Both the position numbers and the translations under genes were made by a program. Positions 8,942 to 17,396 of a stretch of 64,000 nucleotides of DNA are shown one piece after another; position 1 is the first letter of the stretch, and the number at the start of each line of letters is the position of its first letter. The DNA comes from Megamonas funiformis. GTDB lineage: Bacteria > Bacillota > Negativicutes > Selenomonadales > Selenomonadaceae. Below the pieces are notes generated by a model that was given only the letters and a program-made list of their open reading frames with translations, did no database searches and was not told the origin of the DNA. Where the stretch lies: contig NZ_CP048627.1 in the NCBI RefSeq assembly GCF_010669225.1, positions 682,001 to 746,000 of the forward strand, given 5' to 3'.

Positions 8942-9802
8942 ATGGTATTTACAGGAAAAACAAAAAATTTAGGAGTAATCGGTTATCCTATAAAACATTC
9001 ATTATCGCCAGTTATTCAAAATACAGCTATACAAGAAGCAGGTATTGATTATGCATATATTGCTATGCCGATAGCTCCAGAGGATTTAGAAAAAGCAGTA
9101 ATAGGGTTAAAAGCATTAAATTTTACTGGATTTAATGTAACTATTCCGCATAAAGTAAATATCATGCAGTATTTAGATGAAATAGATGAGATGGCAAAAT
9201 TAATAGGAGCTGTAAATACTGTACATATAAAAGATGGTAAATTATATGGATATAATACAGATGCTATTGGTTTTATCAATCCATTACTAAAGGAAAATGT
9301 GGAAATAAAAGATAAAACAGCTGTGATTTTAGGAGCTGGTGGAGCTTGTAGAGCAGTTGTTTGTGGCTTGATTAAACAAGGGATAAAAAATATCATCTTA
9401 GCCGTTAGAAATCTAGCAAAAGCACAATTATTAGCAAATGATTTTAATGATTTAGTTGATATAAAAGTGTGCGATTGGCATAGTGAAGAATTTAAACAAT
9501 ATTTAGCTCAAGCTGATTTATTAGTAAATACTACTCCGTTAGGAATGGAAGGCAATATTGATAGTAAACCACCTGTTGATTGGGAAAGTGTAAAAAAATC
9601 TGCGTTTGTTTATGATATTGTATATATCCCTGCCGAAACAAAATTTTTACAAGAAGCCAAAGAATATGGGCATAAAATATTAAACGGTGAAAGAATGTTA
9701 GCTGAACAAGGAGTAGCAGCACTTCATTTATGGACTGATAAAGATATAAATGTGGATATCATGGTGAAAACGTTACATGATTATTTGAATAAAAATAAAT
9801 AA
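8942..9802 (+). CDS. aroE: Shikimate dehydrogenase
   Basis: NADPH-dependent reduction of 3-dehydroshikimate to shikimate in the aromatic amino acid pathway. The 286 residues contain the substrate-binding GYPIKHSLSP at the start, NVTIPHK with the catalytic Lys, and GAVNTV. NTDAIGF carries the catalytic Asp, and AVILGAGGACRAV is the dinucleotide-binding loop. NTTPLGM and EQGVAALHLW close the fold. It begins 24 bases after comM with an AAAGGAAG site, so it is probably co-transcribed with it. A hairpin follows before the pilus genes. Confidence 0.95.
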   Translation: MVFTGKTKNLGVIGYPIKHSLSPVIQNTAIQEAGIDYAYIAMPIAPEDLEKAVIGLKALNFTGFNVTIPHKVNIMQYLDEIDEMAKLIGAVNTVHIKDGKLYGYNTDAIGFINPLLKENVEIKDKTAVILGAGGACRAVVCGLIKQGIKNIILAVRNLAKAQLLANDFNDLVDIKVCDWHSEEFKQYLAQADLLVNTTPLGMEGNIDSKPPVDWESVKKSAFVYDIVYIPAETKFLQEAKEYGHKILNGERMLAEQGVAALHLWTDKDINVDIMVKTLHDYLNKNK

Positions 9803-9803
9803 A

Positions 9804-9877
9804 GGTTTGTTTAGACCGCTATGAACATAGATGTATGGGTGAGATTGAGATGAGGCCTGTACATCTATTTTTATTTT
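9804..9877 (+). promoter_or_regulatory. Structured leader / weak terminator ahead of the pilus genes
   Basis: A short hairpin (GGTTTGTTTAGACC) is followed by a 9-bp stem (9827-9835 with 9860-9868) with a 24-nt G/A-rich loop and a TTTTATTTT tract. It may simply end aroE transcription or may attenuate entry into the pilus operon. Confidence 0.45.
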
Positions 9878-9896
9878 AGAAACGAAGATGAAGTAA

Positions 9897-11198
9897 ATGG
9901 AAATAGAAAAGGATTTAGAGCAATTATCATTAAAAATAATGAGAAATTTGCAATTACAGGGCAAACATAATATATTGCAAGGTTATCGTAATAAATCACC
10001 TGTAGCTGATTTTATAGATTGTTTGTTAGAAAATGCTTATAAACTGCAAGCTAGTGATATTCATTTAGAGCCACAGGAAAAATATCTACAAATTCGCTAT
10101 AGAATAGATGGAAAATTGATATTGATTTATAAAGCTTCAAATAAGATCAGTAACTTTTTGATATCATATTTAAAATTGATAAGTAATCTAGATATAGCAG
10201 AAAAGCGTTTGCCACAAGATGGAAAATTTATTTTTTCTGCTCAAAATATAGATATCAGGATATCTACTATACCTGTACTTTTTGGCGAAAAAGTGGTTTT
10301 GCGACTATTGGGGAATAAAGAAAATCTGTTGAATTTAAATCAAATGGGATTTTCTAAAATGAATTTAAAATATTTTAAAGATATGATAAGTGCATCAAGT
10401 GGTCTTATTGTGATAACAGGCCCTGTAAATTCTGGAAAATCTACTTTACTTTATGCTAGTTTAAATTATTTAAATAGATTGGATACTAATATTATTACGA
10501 TTGAAGATCCTGTAGAGTTAAATCTAGATGGTATAAATCAGATGCAGATAAATCAAAAAGCAGGCATGGATTTTGCTGTAGCTTTGAGAGCATCACTTAG
10601 ACAAGATCCAGATATTGTAATGATAGGAGAAATAAGAGATGAAGTGGTAGCTAAGCAAGCGATAACTACGGCATTGACAGGTCATTTAGTATTAACTACT
10701 TTGCATACTAAAAATGCTTTGGGTGTGCCAGCTAGATTAATTGATTTAGGAGTCAGCCCTGTGATGCTTAGCATTGCTTTATTAGGTATGACCTCACAGC
10801 GATTAGTGAGAAAGATTTGCCCTAAATGTAAAGTTAGTTATAAACCAAGTGAAAATTCTTTAGAAGCATTGCTTTTAGGAAAAGATTTTTATTTAGGTAT
10901 GGATTTATATAAGGGAAAGGGGTGTAAATATTGTAATTATACAGGTTTTTTAGGTCAAATAGCTTTGCAAGAGATTTTAAGACCTACAGAAAAAATGAGA
11001 TATTTAATCAGTAGAGATGATGTTGATGTGAATTTAAAACGAGAGGCGAGATTAACAGATTTTAAATCTTTGTTAGATGATGGAAAGATGAAAGTTTTAC
11101 AGGGCATAACTACAGCGCAAGAAGTATGGAAAACTTTAAATGGAGTATATCAAATAAATGAAGTTCCTAGAAATTTTACAAAAAGCGATAGTGTGTAA
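9897..11198 (+). CDS. pilB: Type IV pilus assembly ATPase (PilB/GspE family, short form)
   Basis: Cytoplasmic hexameric ATPase powering pilin polymerisation. The 433 residues lack the long N-terminal domain of full PilB and resemble the short ComGA/GspE core. Visible are SDIHLEPQ (about 53-60), Walker A GPVNSGKST (175-183), an aspartate box at TIEDPVELNL and Walker B VMIGEIRD (241-248). The zinc-binding tetracysteine is CPKC (308-311) with CKYC (343-346). Two ATPases follow one another here: this one carries the zinc module typical of extension motors, and the next does not. Its 3' end overlaps pilT by 41 bases. Confidence 0.92.
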   Translation: MEIEKDLEQLSLKIMRNLQLQGKHNILQGYRNKSPVADFIDCLLENAYKLQASDIHLEPQEKYLQIRYRIDGKLILIYKASNKISNFLISYLKLISNLDIAEKRLPQDGKFIFSAQNIDIRISTIPVLFGEKVVLRLLGNKENLLNLNQMGFSKMNLKYFKDMISASSGLIVITGPVNSGKSTLLYASLNYLNRLDTNIITIEDPVELNLDGINQMQINQKAGMDFAVALRASLRQDPDIVMIGEIRDEVVAKQAITTALTGHLVLTTLHTKNALGVPARLIDLGVSPVMLSIALLGMTSQRLVRKICPKCKVSYKPSENSLEALLLGKDFYLGMDLYKGKGCKYCNYTGFLGQIALQEILRPTEKMRYLISRDDVDVNLKREARLTDFKSLLDDGKMKVLQGITTAQEVWKTLNGVYQINEVPRNFTKSDSV

Positions 11199-12174
11199 GT
11201 GGTCAGATATTCATTTAACTACTGATAAAAATATATATTATCGCCAAAATAATAGGTTAAATATTTGGGAAGATGAATTTTTTAAAAGAGAAGATTTTAG
11301 GGAAGTGATAGAAAATACATTAAATGAAACACAGAAAATCTTATTTAGGCAAAATAAAGTGATAGATTATGCTTATGAATTTAATAATAGAAGATTTAGG
11401 ATAAATATCTATATGATTTATAAAGGTTATGGTATGGCTATTAGATTGATAAATGATAATGTAAAGCCTATAGAGAATTTTTATCAGCAAAAAGTCTTGC
11501 GAGATATTTTGCATAATGATAATGGTTTTATATTGATTTGTGGTGCTACAGGAACAGGAAAATCAACGACGTTAGCTTCTATGATAGAGTATATAAATCA
11601 AAATAAATCTAAGCATATCATAACTTTAGAAGAGCCTATAGAATATGTATTTATTAATAAGAAATCATTAATTCATCAAAGAGAATACCATGTAGATTTT
11701 GAAAATTTCAGTGAAGCTATAAAGATGGCAATGCGACAAGATCCAGATGTGATAATGGTGGGAGAAATAAGAGACACAGAAACGATGAAAGCTTGTTTAA
11801 ATGCTGCTGAAACAGGTCATCTAGTTTTAGGAACATTACATGCTTCTTCGGTGATAGAAGCGATAATACGCATGGAAAGTTTTTTTAATCAAGAACAGAT
11901 AGAAGCTATTAGTATGCAGATTGCAAGTTCGTTAAATAGTATTATCATTCAAAAATTAATTCCAACAATAGATGAGAATTTAGTTTGTTGTATGGATATT
12001 TTATTGGCAACTACAGCAGTAAAAAATTTAATTAGTAAAAATCAGTTATCACAGTTGATTTCGCAAATGCAATTAAATAGACAAAATGGTATGCAGTTTA
12101 TACAAGATGATATAGAAAAATTAGTTAAAGCTAAGTTAATAGATGAAAAAATAGCAAAGAAGTATATAGGTTAA
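11158..12174 (+). CDS. pilT: Type IV pilus retraction ATPase (PilT family)
   Basis: Hexameric ATPase that depolymerises pilin and retracts the pilus, driving twitching or DNA uptake. The 338 residues start with WSDIHLTTDKNIYYRQNNRL, the PilT-type PAS-like N domain. Walker A GATGTGKST follows (129-137), then TLEEPIEYVF and MRQDPDVIMVGEIRD (Walker B). HLVLGTLHASS is the His box, and there is no zinc module. The family's C-terminal AIRNLI motif appears as AVKNLI near residue 278. The start at 11158 lies inside pilB in another frame, giving tight translational coupling. Confidence 0.9.
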   Translation: MKFLEILQKAIVCKWSDIHLTTDKNIYYRQNNRLNIWEDEFFKREDFREVIENTLNETQKILFRQNKVIDYAYEFNNRRFRINIYMIYKGYGMAIRLINDNVKPIENFYQQKVLRDILHNDNGFILICGATGTGKSTTLASMIEYINQNKSKHIITLEEPIEYVFINKKSLIHQREYHVDFENFSEAIKMAMRQDPDVIMVGEIRDTETMKACLNAAETGHLVLGTLHASSVIEAIIRMESFFNQEQIEAISMQIASSLNSIIIQKLIPTIDENLVCCMDILLATTAVKNLISKNQLSQLISQMQLNRQNGMQFIQDDIEKLVKAKLIDEKIAKKYIG

Positions 12175-12175
12175 G

Positions 12176-13399
12176 ATGATGACTAAATTTTTTTATATAG
12201 CAAGAGATTATCAACAAGGCAATTTAATAAAAGGCTCTTTAGTAGCAAATAATAAATTGGAGGTGATTGATTATTTAAGGCGAGAACAATATTTGATAAT
12301 AGCCATACACAATAATGATATCTATAGTATAAAAGAATATATAAAAAGCATAGGGAAAGATGAAAAGATTACTAATAAACAAGTGATTTTACTTTGCCAG
12401 CAATTGTCAATTATTTTAGAGTCAGGAATAGATATTATAGAGGCTTTAAAAATAGTTAAGAATAATTTACGTGATAAAAATATAAAAAATTTTATAGAAA
12501 AAACAATTATAGGTTTGAATGAAGGTGAAAATTTATCTGCTATTTGGCAAAAAAATTTTAATTTACCTGCGTATTTAATAAGTTCAATAAATATAGCAGA
12601 ACATACAGGTTTATTAGCAGAGGCATTGAAAGACACAGGTATTTTTTTAGCCAAAGAATATGAATTAAAACAAAAATTGAGACAAATATGTATTTATCCA
12701 GTTTTTTTATTGTGCGTTTTAGCAATAGTAATTATGTTGATGATTTTTTTAGTCATTCCAGCATTTGCAGATATTTTTCAACGTATGCATATTGATTTAC
12801 CTTATTTAACAGCAACTATTTTATCTATAGGTTTAAATATAAAGTCTCATTTTATAAAATTATGTGCATCATTATTAATGATTTTTATAGCTATTATTTT
12901 TGTAGGGCAAAAAGATAAATTAAGATTAATTTTTTTGCAATATATATTAAAATTGCCTGTATTTGGTGATTTCTTGCGAAAGTTTTATTTAGTAAATATA
13001 GTTAATCAGCTAATTTTTTTATTGGGAAGTGGTATCAGTATAGATGAAGCTTTAAACATTATGTTAAATAGCAATCACAATATATTAGTACAAGATAATT
13101 TAAAAACGGTGCAAAATTTAGTAAAGCAAGGTTTTTCATTAGCTGATGCTTTTGCTAAAGTTTCGTTGAGTATAAATATTTTACAAGAATTCATAGATAT
13201 TGGCGAAAAAACAGGTATGTTAAAAGATATATTATCTTATTTAGTTAGTTTTTGGGAAAAAGAATTAGATAATACAATAAAGATATGTTTGCAATTATTA
13301 GAGCCGATATTGATGATAAGCGTGGGCTTTATTGTGGGAGTATTTATTATAGCTATTATTATGCCTTTATTTGATTTGGTAAATAATATTGGTTTATAA
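12176..13399 (+). CDS. pilC: Type IV pilus inner-membrane platform protein (PilC/GspF family)
   Basis: Inner-membrane scaffold that couples the PilB and PilT motors to pilin insertion. The 407 residues hold two GspF domains: the first has QLSIILESGIDIIEAL near 80 and the second QLIFLLGSGISIDEAL near 280. Three hydrophobic segments lie around 168-195, 222-243 and 373-400. SINIAEHTGLLAEAL and EFIDIGEKTGML are the paired family motifs. It starts one base after pilT stops and is part of the same operon. Confidence 0.92.
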   Translation: MMTKFFYIARDYQQGNLIKGSLVANNKLEVIDYLRREQYLIIAIHNNDIYSIKEYIKSIGKDEKITNKQVILLCQQLSIILESGIDIIEALKIVKNNLRDKNIKNFIEKTIIGLNEGENLSAIWQKNFNLPAYLISSINIAEHTGLLAEALKDTGIFLAKEYELKQKLRQICIYPVFLLCVLAIVIMLMIFLVIPAFADIFQRMHIDLPYLTATILSIGLNIKSHFIKLCASLLMIFIAIIFVGQKDKLRLIFLQYILKLPVFGDFLRKFYLVNIVNQLIFLLGSGISIDEALNIMLNSNHNILVQDNLKTVQNLVKQGFSLADAFAKVSLSINILQEFIDIGEKTGMLKDILSYLVSFWEKELDNTIKICLQLLEPILMISVGFIVGVFIIAIIMPLFDLVNNIGL

Positions 13400-13431
13400 A
13401 TTTTTAGTTATTATGGGAAAGAATGATAAAA

Positions 13432-13836
13432 ATGATGAATAAAATTGAACAACTAAAACTAAGTGAAGATGGTTTTACTTTGATTGAAATGATGATTGTT
13501 GTAGCAATTATTGCTATTTTGACAGCAATAGCCCTACCGAAATTTAATGAATCTTTAGCAATGGCAAATACATCTAGAGTACAAGCTGATTTGCAATCTT
13601 TAGATACAGCAATAGCAATGTATAAAGTCCAAAATAATAGAGCACCACAGGATATAAGTGATTTAGATGAATATATTGATGTAGAAAATATAAAGGCACC
13701 TACTGGAGATGTATATGTAAATGGCGTTTTGAATTCTAATGAAACAGGAGAAAATTATAGTCTAAATTCAGATAAAACAAATGCTACTTTTATGGGAAAG
13801 ACTAGGATGGAATTTGGTAAAAATACTAGTGAATAA
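13432..13836 (+). CDS. pilA: Type IV major pilin / type II pseudopilin
   Basis: Likely main pilus subunit. It is a class III signal protein with a short charged leader ending in SEDG, then the cleavage site G|FTLIEMMIVVAIIAILTA with the conserved Glu5 of the mature chain. The mature protein is about 120 residues with a small, Asn/Thr-rich globular head. DLQSLDTAIAMYKVQNNRAPQDISDL matches the GspG-like helix and loop region. The start is ambiguous between 13423, 13432 and 13435; a GGGAAAG site favours 13432. It is the only member of this locus with the full canonical FTLIE motif. Confidence 0.9.
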   Translation: MMNKIEQLKLSEDGFTLIEMMIVVAIIAILTAIALPKFNESLAMANTSRVQADLQSLDTAIAMYKVQNNRAPQDISDLDEYIDVENIKAPTGDVYVNGVLNSNETGENYSLNSDKTNATFMGKTRMEFGKNTSE

Positions 13837-13878
13837 TATTCATAATTAGAGATAAATATAAAAGAGATAAGTAATAAA

Positions 13879-14352
13879 ATGGAAGCAAGTTTTATTTATG
13901 ATTTGATTGTTTGTATGTATTTAGGCAAAATTGCTTGGGTAGATTTTAAGACTTTGAAGATAAAAAATAAGAGTTTATTATATTTAGGGTTAATATTAGT
14001 TGTTCGATTAATGATTTTTAACATAGATTTAGAAAAAATAATCTATGCATTATTAATCAATTTAATTATCTTTTGTGTGATATATTTTTACCCTAAGCAA
14101 TTAATGGGTGCAGGAGATTTGAAATTAGCTTTAGTTTTAGCCTTATGGTGTAATTATCCTCAATGTATAGTGGCGATATATGTAAGTTTTATTTTTGGCG
14201 GAATAGTGGCTATTTATTTTTATTTAAGGAACATAAATAAAGTGAGTAAAAAAGAAAAGATATCTTTTGCACCGATGCTTATTTTAGGAAATATTATAGC
14301 TTTTTTTGAAGCTGATGATATTTTAAATTTGTGGCTTAGTTTTATAGGTTAA
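13879..14352 (+). CDS. pilD: Minimal type 4 prepilin peptidase (A24 family, no methylase domain)
   Basis: Membrane aspartyl protease that removes prepilin leaders. The 157 residues form only the A24 peptidase domain. The first catalytic aspartate is D22 in AWVDFKTLKI and the second is D80 in the GxGD motif GAGDLKLALVLALW. About five hydrophobic segments surround them. The N-terminal zinc/methyltransferase domain of full PilD is missing, so N-methylation of pilins would need another enzyme or may not occur. The gene lies directly after the pilin, supporting the assignment. Confidence 0.85.
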   Translation: MEASFIYDLIVCMYLGKIAWVDFKTLKIKNKSLLYLGLILVVRLMIFNIDLEKIIYALLINLIIFCVIYFYPKQLMGAGDLKLALVLALWCNYPQCIVAIYVSFIFGGIVAIYFYLRNINKVSKKEKISFAPMLILGNIIAFFEADDILNLWLSFIG

Positions 14353-14358
14353 TTGCAA

Positions 14359-14802
14359 ATGTGGTATGTAGAATTAATTATAATGACAGGGATTATAGCA
14401 TTGTTTACACAGAGTGTGATATTTGTTGATTTTGCCAGTGAAGAACAGAAGGTCAATAATGAAGCAATTAATTTAGTCAGTATATTGATGAATGTGCAGG
14501 AGTGTTCAAGAAATTATCATTATATGAAAGATAGTGATTTTAGACCACATTGCTATATTTATAGAGATAAATATATATTGAATTTAAATGAAAATACGGC
14601 ACAAAGGATTTATGATTTGCCTGATGATATAAAAATAGATTTTGATGATAATGCTAATTTTTATGTTTTTCGCCAAAATAGTTTATACAACAGTTGGCCA
14701 AATAAAACGATAAAAATTTATAGTGGAAATACAGCAAAATATATTGTGATAAATCGTGTGGGTAGGATACGTATAATAAATTCTTATGAGGACTCATCAT
14801 GA
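14359..14802 (+). CDS. Minor pilin-like protein (GspH/ComGD type, degenerate)
   Basis: About 147 residues with one N-terminal hydrophobic helix (VELIIMTGIIALFTQSVIFV) and a soluble, beta-rich remainder ending KYIVINRVGRIRI, like the last strands of GspH/FimT minor pilins. The usual glycine cleavage site is not obvious, because the helix begins only five or so residues in. Translation may start at TTG 14353 or ATG 14359; neither has a strong ribosome site, so coupling to the upstream stop is likely. Assigned from shape and position in the pilus operon. Confidence 0.55.
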   Translation: MWYVELIIMTGIIALFTQSVIFVDFASEEQKVNNEAINLVSILMNVQECSRNYHYMKDSDFRPHCYIYRDKYILNLNENTAQRIYDLPDDIKIDFDDNANFYVFRQNSLYNSWPNKTIKIYSGNTAKYIVINRVGRIRIINSYEDSS

Positions 14803-15173
14803 ATATGTGGCAAAATTTAAATAAAGATGAAAATGGATTTTTGCATATAGAATTATTGATTTTGATGGCTATATTATCTAGTGTAGCAATGATATATATT
14901 TGTATGGGAATATTGAGAAATCAACAGTTAAACAATGGTTATAGAATGACAGCGATATATTTAGCACAAGGATATTTAAATCTCATGGAAGAACAAAAAG
15001 CAAATATTATTCCTAATCAAATAGAATGCAATGGTATGAAATATATGATAAAACAAAAAGAAAATTTTCAAGGTGATATAAATGAAATCAGTATTGAAAT
15101 AAGCTGGCATTATCATGATCAAGAAGAGATGGAATATCAAGAAAGAGAAATTAAAAGAGAAGCTATTAAATGA
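14799..15173 (+). CDS. Minor pilin-like protein with prepilin motif
   Basis: 124 residues with a prepilin-type N terminus: leader MNMWQNLNKDENG, then FLHIELLILMAILSSVAMIY, which keeps the Glu5 of the mature chain. The soluble part is short and charged, ending EEMEYQEREIKREAIK. It resembles GspI/PilV-type minor pilins, which help initiate the fibre. It overlaps the previous gene by ATGA and the next by 59 bases. Confidence 0.65.
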   Translation: MNMWQNLNKDENGFLHIELLILMAILSSVAMIYICMGILRNQQLNNGYRMTAIYLAQGYLNLMEEQKANIIPNQIECNGMKYMIKQKENFQGDINEISIEISWHYHDQEEMEYQEREIKREAIK

Positions 15174-15723
15174 ACAACAAGGCTTTATTGTAGGTAATGC
15201 ATTGATAATTTTACCGTTAATTTTTAGTTTAATAATTGCTATTTTAGTCATAGTGCAAGCCATTAGCAGTAGTATCTTTAACTATATTGACAATTGGATA
15301 TTGCAAGAACAGACGAAAAATATTTTGGAGAATATGGCAACAGAAATTACTTATGCTGATGAAATCATAGACCAGATAGATTTTGCGCATAAAGAAACTT
15401 TAATTATTGCGACAAAAAGAAGGGCTACAGCTAATTCTGATGATATGGAAAAATACATCGGCTTTCGCAAAGAAGGAGCGATTATTTATCGTTGTGAAAT
15501 ATCCAAATTGAATAATGATATATATACTATTCGAGCTAAACAGCCATTAAATAGCGAAAATTATTTTGGTAATGACAATATAAGTTACAGTTGTCGTAAA
15601 ATTGATGATAATTTGTATCAATTAGATGTAACTGGTAAAACTTATAGAACTAATCAAGAATTTAAACTCACTACAGTGGTTTTACAGCGAAATGCAAAAA
15701 TAATGGATAATGTAGAGCCTTAA
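15115..15723 (+). CDS. Minor pilin-like protein (GspJ/PilW type)
   Basis: 202 residues. A basic leader of about 22 residues ends at QQG, followed by FIVGNALIILPLIFSLIIAILVIV, a hydrophobic prepilin-like helix whose usual Glu5 is replaced. The rest resembles the GspJ/PilW head in size and position (third minor pilin, largest). No other start codon is available in the frame before the helix, so translation probably begins inside the previous gene without a clear ribosome site. Function is inferred from operon position. Confidence 0.55.
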   Translation: MIKKRWNIKKEKLKEKLLNEQQGFIVGNALIILPLIFSLIIAILVIVQAISSSIFNYIDNWILQEQTKNILENMATEITYADEIIDQIDFAHKETLIIATKRRATANSDDMEKYIGFRKEGAIIYRCEISKLNNDIYTIRAKQPLNSENYFGNDNISYSCRKIDDNLYQLDVTGKTYRTNQEFKLTTVVLQRNAKIMDNVEP

Positions 15724-15759
15724 TCGAAGAAATAATTGAAGAAAAATGAGGGTTTAATC

Positions 15760-16209
15760 ATGAACAAAGAAGATGGTATGATAAGTATTTCTATGCTGAT
15801 TGTTTTGAGTTTAATGGCTGTTTTTTCTTTGTATATTTATAGATTAAGTCTTACAGAAAATGATAGTTTAGAAATATTAAAAATGAATATGCAGACTAAA
15901 AATTATACAATAAGTGAAAGTTTAAATTTAATTGATATATATAAATACGATAAAGAAAAATGGCAAGATGATTGCATGAAGGCACAAGGTAAAGATGAAT
16001 TTGATAAAGCTATTATAGTAGATGAAAAGACAGTAACAGATAAACAGATGAAAAAATCTGTAAAGATAAAAGCATATTTAATGCAGACATATAATCAAGA
16101 CATATACAAATTAATTGTAGAAAGTAGTTTAGAAGATATCACAAATCCAAATTGTATTTATTTACAAAAGAAAGATGATGATTGCATTGTACAGCGTTGG
16201 GAACGTTAA
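15760..16209 (+). CDS. Minor pilin / PilX-GspK-like protein
   Basis: 149 residues starting MNKEDGMISISMLIVLSLMAVFSLYIYRLS, a short charged leader and a single hydrophobic helix, as in PilX/GspK tip pilins, where Glu5 is often absent. GAGGG seven bases upstream of the ATG at 15760 fixes the start. The soluble part has the pairs CMKAQGK, PNCIYL and DDCIVQ, so one or two disulphides are possible after export. It overlaps the following PilM-PilN fusion by 35 bases. Confidence 0.55.
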   Translation: MNKEDGMISISMLIVLSLMAVFSLYIYRLSLTENDSLEILKMNMQTKNYTISESLNLIDIYKYDKEKWQDDCMKAQGKDEFDKAIIVDEKTVTDKQMKKSVKIKAYLMQTYNQDIYKLIVESSLEDITNPNCIYLQKKDDDCIVQRWER

Positions 16210-17395
16210 AAGAGAGTTAAAGAAAATAGGAAGAAAATTATATATAAGAGATTTTGCTAAGTTTATATTTGCTTATATAGAAGAAGATAAACTTTCTTTG
16301 CTGACAGTGCAGCAAATAACTGATGATAGATGGCAAATCATTCATTTTTATGCGGAAAAAATTCAGAAAAATAATGAAGATATTAATTTTTATCAAGAGA
16401 TTTTATATAGATTTTATAAGGAACAAGAACGAGAAAATATAAAATATTTAGTGATAAATTTTGCTGAGCAAAAACATCAGATTTTACATTATAGTTTTCC
16501 TCGTATGCCTTTGTCGGAAATAAAAAAAGCCTTGTATTGGGAGTTACAGGAAGATATAAAGTTAGAAGAGTATTATTATACATATACATTAAAAGATGAA
16601 AAAGAAAATTATAATTTAAAAGTGAATTTAATCAATAAGAATTTAGTGGATTTATGGCAACAATTGGCAAAAGAACAAAATCTTAATTTATATAGTGTGT
16701 TTTGTCAAAATGATATAAAAATAGATGTGATAGCAGAAGATGAATATATAAAAAGGTATAGAGTAGAAAAACGAAGCGATATTTTTAATTGTGAGCTACA
16801 AATAGATAGAGAATTATTGGCTGAAATAGAAGATTTTGACGTGATAAGTAAAATTTTAGTATGCTTTTTACAGCGACAATATCAAGAATTTTTGCCTAAA
16901 AGACAACAGTTGAGTTATTTAAATTGGCAAAATATATATTTATTGTTGATAACTATTTTATTATCTTGTAGTTGTTGTTTAGGTGGTTATATAATTACAA
17001 AATATTATCAAGCTGAAAGACAGGAACAAAATATAAAAGAAGAAATAACTTTAGTACAAAATGATATAGATGATATAGAGCAGTTAAAACAACAAGAAGC
17101 TTTAATTAAAGATAAACAAAAGTTAGTACAGAATTTAGAAGAAAAATCAGTGAATATATATGCTATTTTAATTAATTTAGGTGCAAATACAGTAGATGAT
17201 GTGGCTTTAACTGATTTGAAGATAAAAGATGGAGAAATTTTTCTAAAGGGACGAGCGAGAAATTATCAAAGTATAGCTGTATATAAAGAGAAATTATCAG
17301 AAATAAGATTTTTCCAAACGAGTGAAATTGGAGAGATAAAGATTAATACGGAAGATAATTTATTGGATTTTACGATGAAGATAGTGATGAGGTAA
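16175..17395 (+). CDS. PilM-PilN fusion (GspL-like) pilus assembly protein
   Basis: 406 residues combining two alignment-complex functions. Residues 1-245 are cytoplasmic and resemble the divergent actin-like PilM/GspL domain (IKYLVINFAEQ; MPLSEIKKALYWELQEDI). I see no clear nucleotide-binding motifs in it. Residues 254-277 form one membrane helix, 278-325 a coiled coil rich in Gln and Lys, and the remainder a PilN-like ferredoxin fold with VALTDLKIKDGEIFLKGRA. In most pilus systems PilM and PilN are separate; a single chain with this order is the GspL plan. PilO follows one base later. Confidence 0.75.
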   Translation: MMIALYSVGNVKRELKKIGRKLYIRDFAKFIFAYIEEDKLSLLTVQQITDDRWQIIHFYAEKIQKNNEDINFYQEILYRFYKEQERENIKYLVINFAEQKHQILHYSFPRMPLSEIKKALYWELQEDIKLEEYYYTYTLKDEKENYNLKVNLINKNLVDLWQQLAKEQNLNLYSVFCQNDIKIDVIAEDEYIKRYRVEKRSDIFNCELQIDRELLAEIEDFDVISKILVCFLQRQYQEFLPKRQQLSYLNWQNIYLLLITILLSCSCCLGGYIITKYYQAERQEQNIKEEITLVQNDIDDIEQLKQQEALIKDKQKLVQNLEEKSVNIYAILINLGANTVDDVALTDLKIKDGEIFLKGRARNYQSIAVYKEKLSEIRFFQTSEIGEIKINTEDNLLDFTMKIVMR

Positions 17396-17396
17396 A

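Noticed and set aside
9804-9877. c-di-GMP riboswitch ahead of the pilus operon
   Set aside because: The leader is structured but I could not place the conserved bases of a class I or II aptamer. Reported only as a structured leader.
16175-16415. Active PilM ATPase domain in the fusion protein
   Set aside because: The fold is suggested by position and general pattern only, and I see no nucleotide-binding motif.
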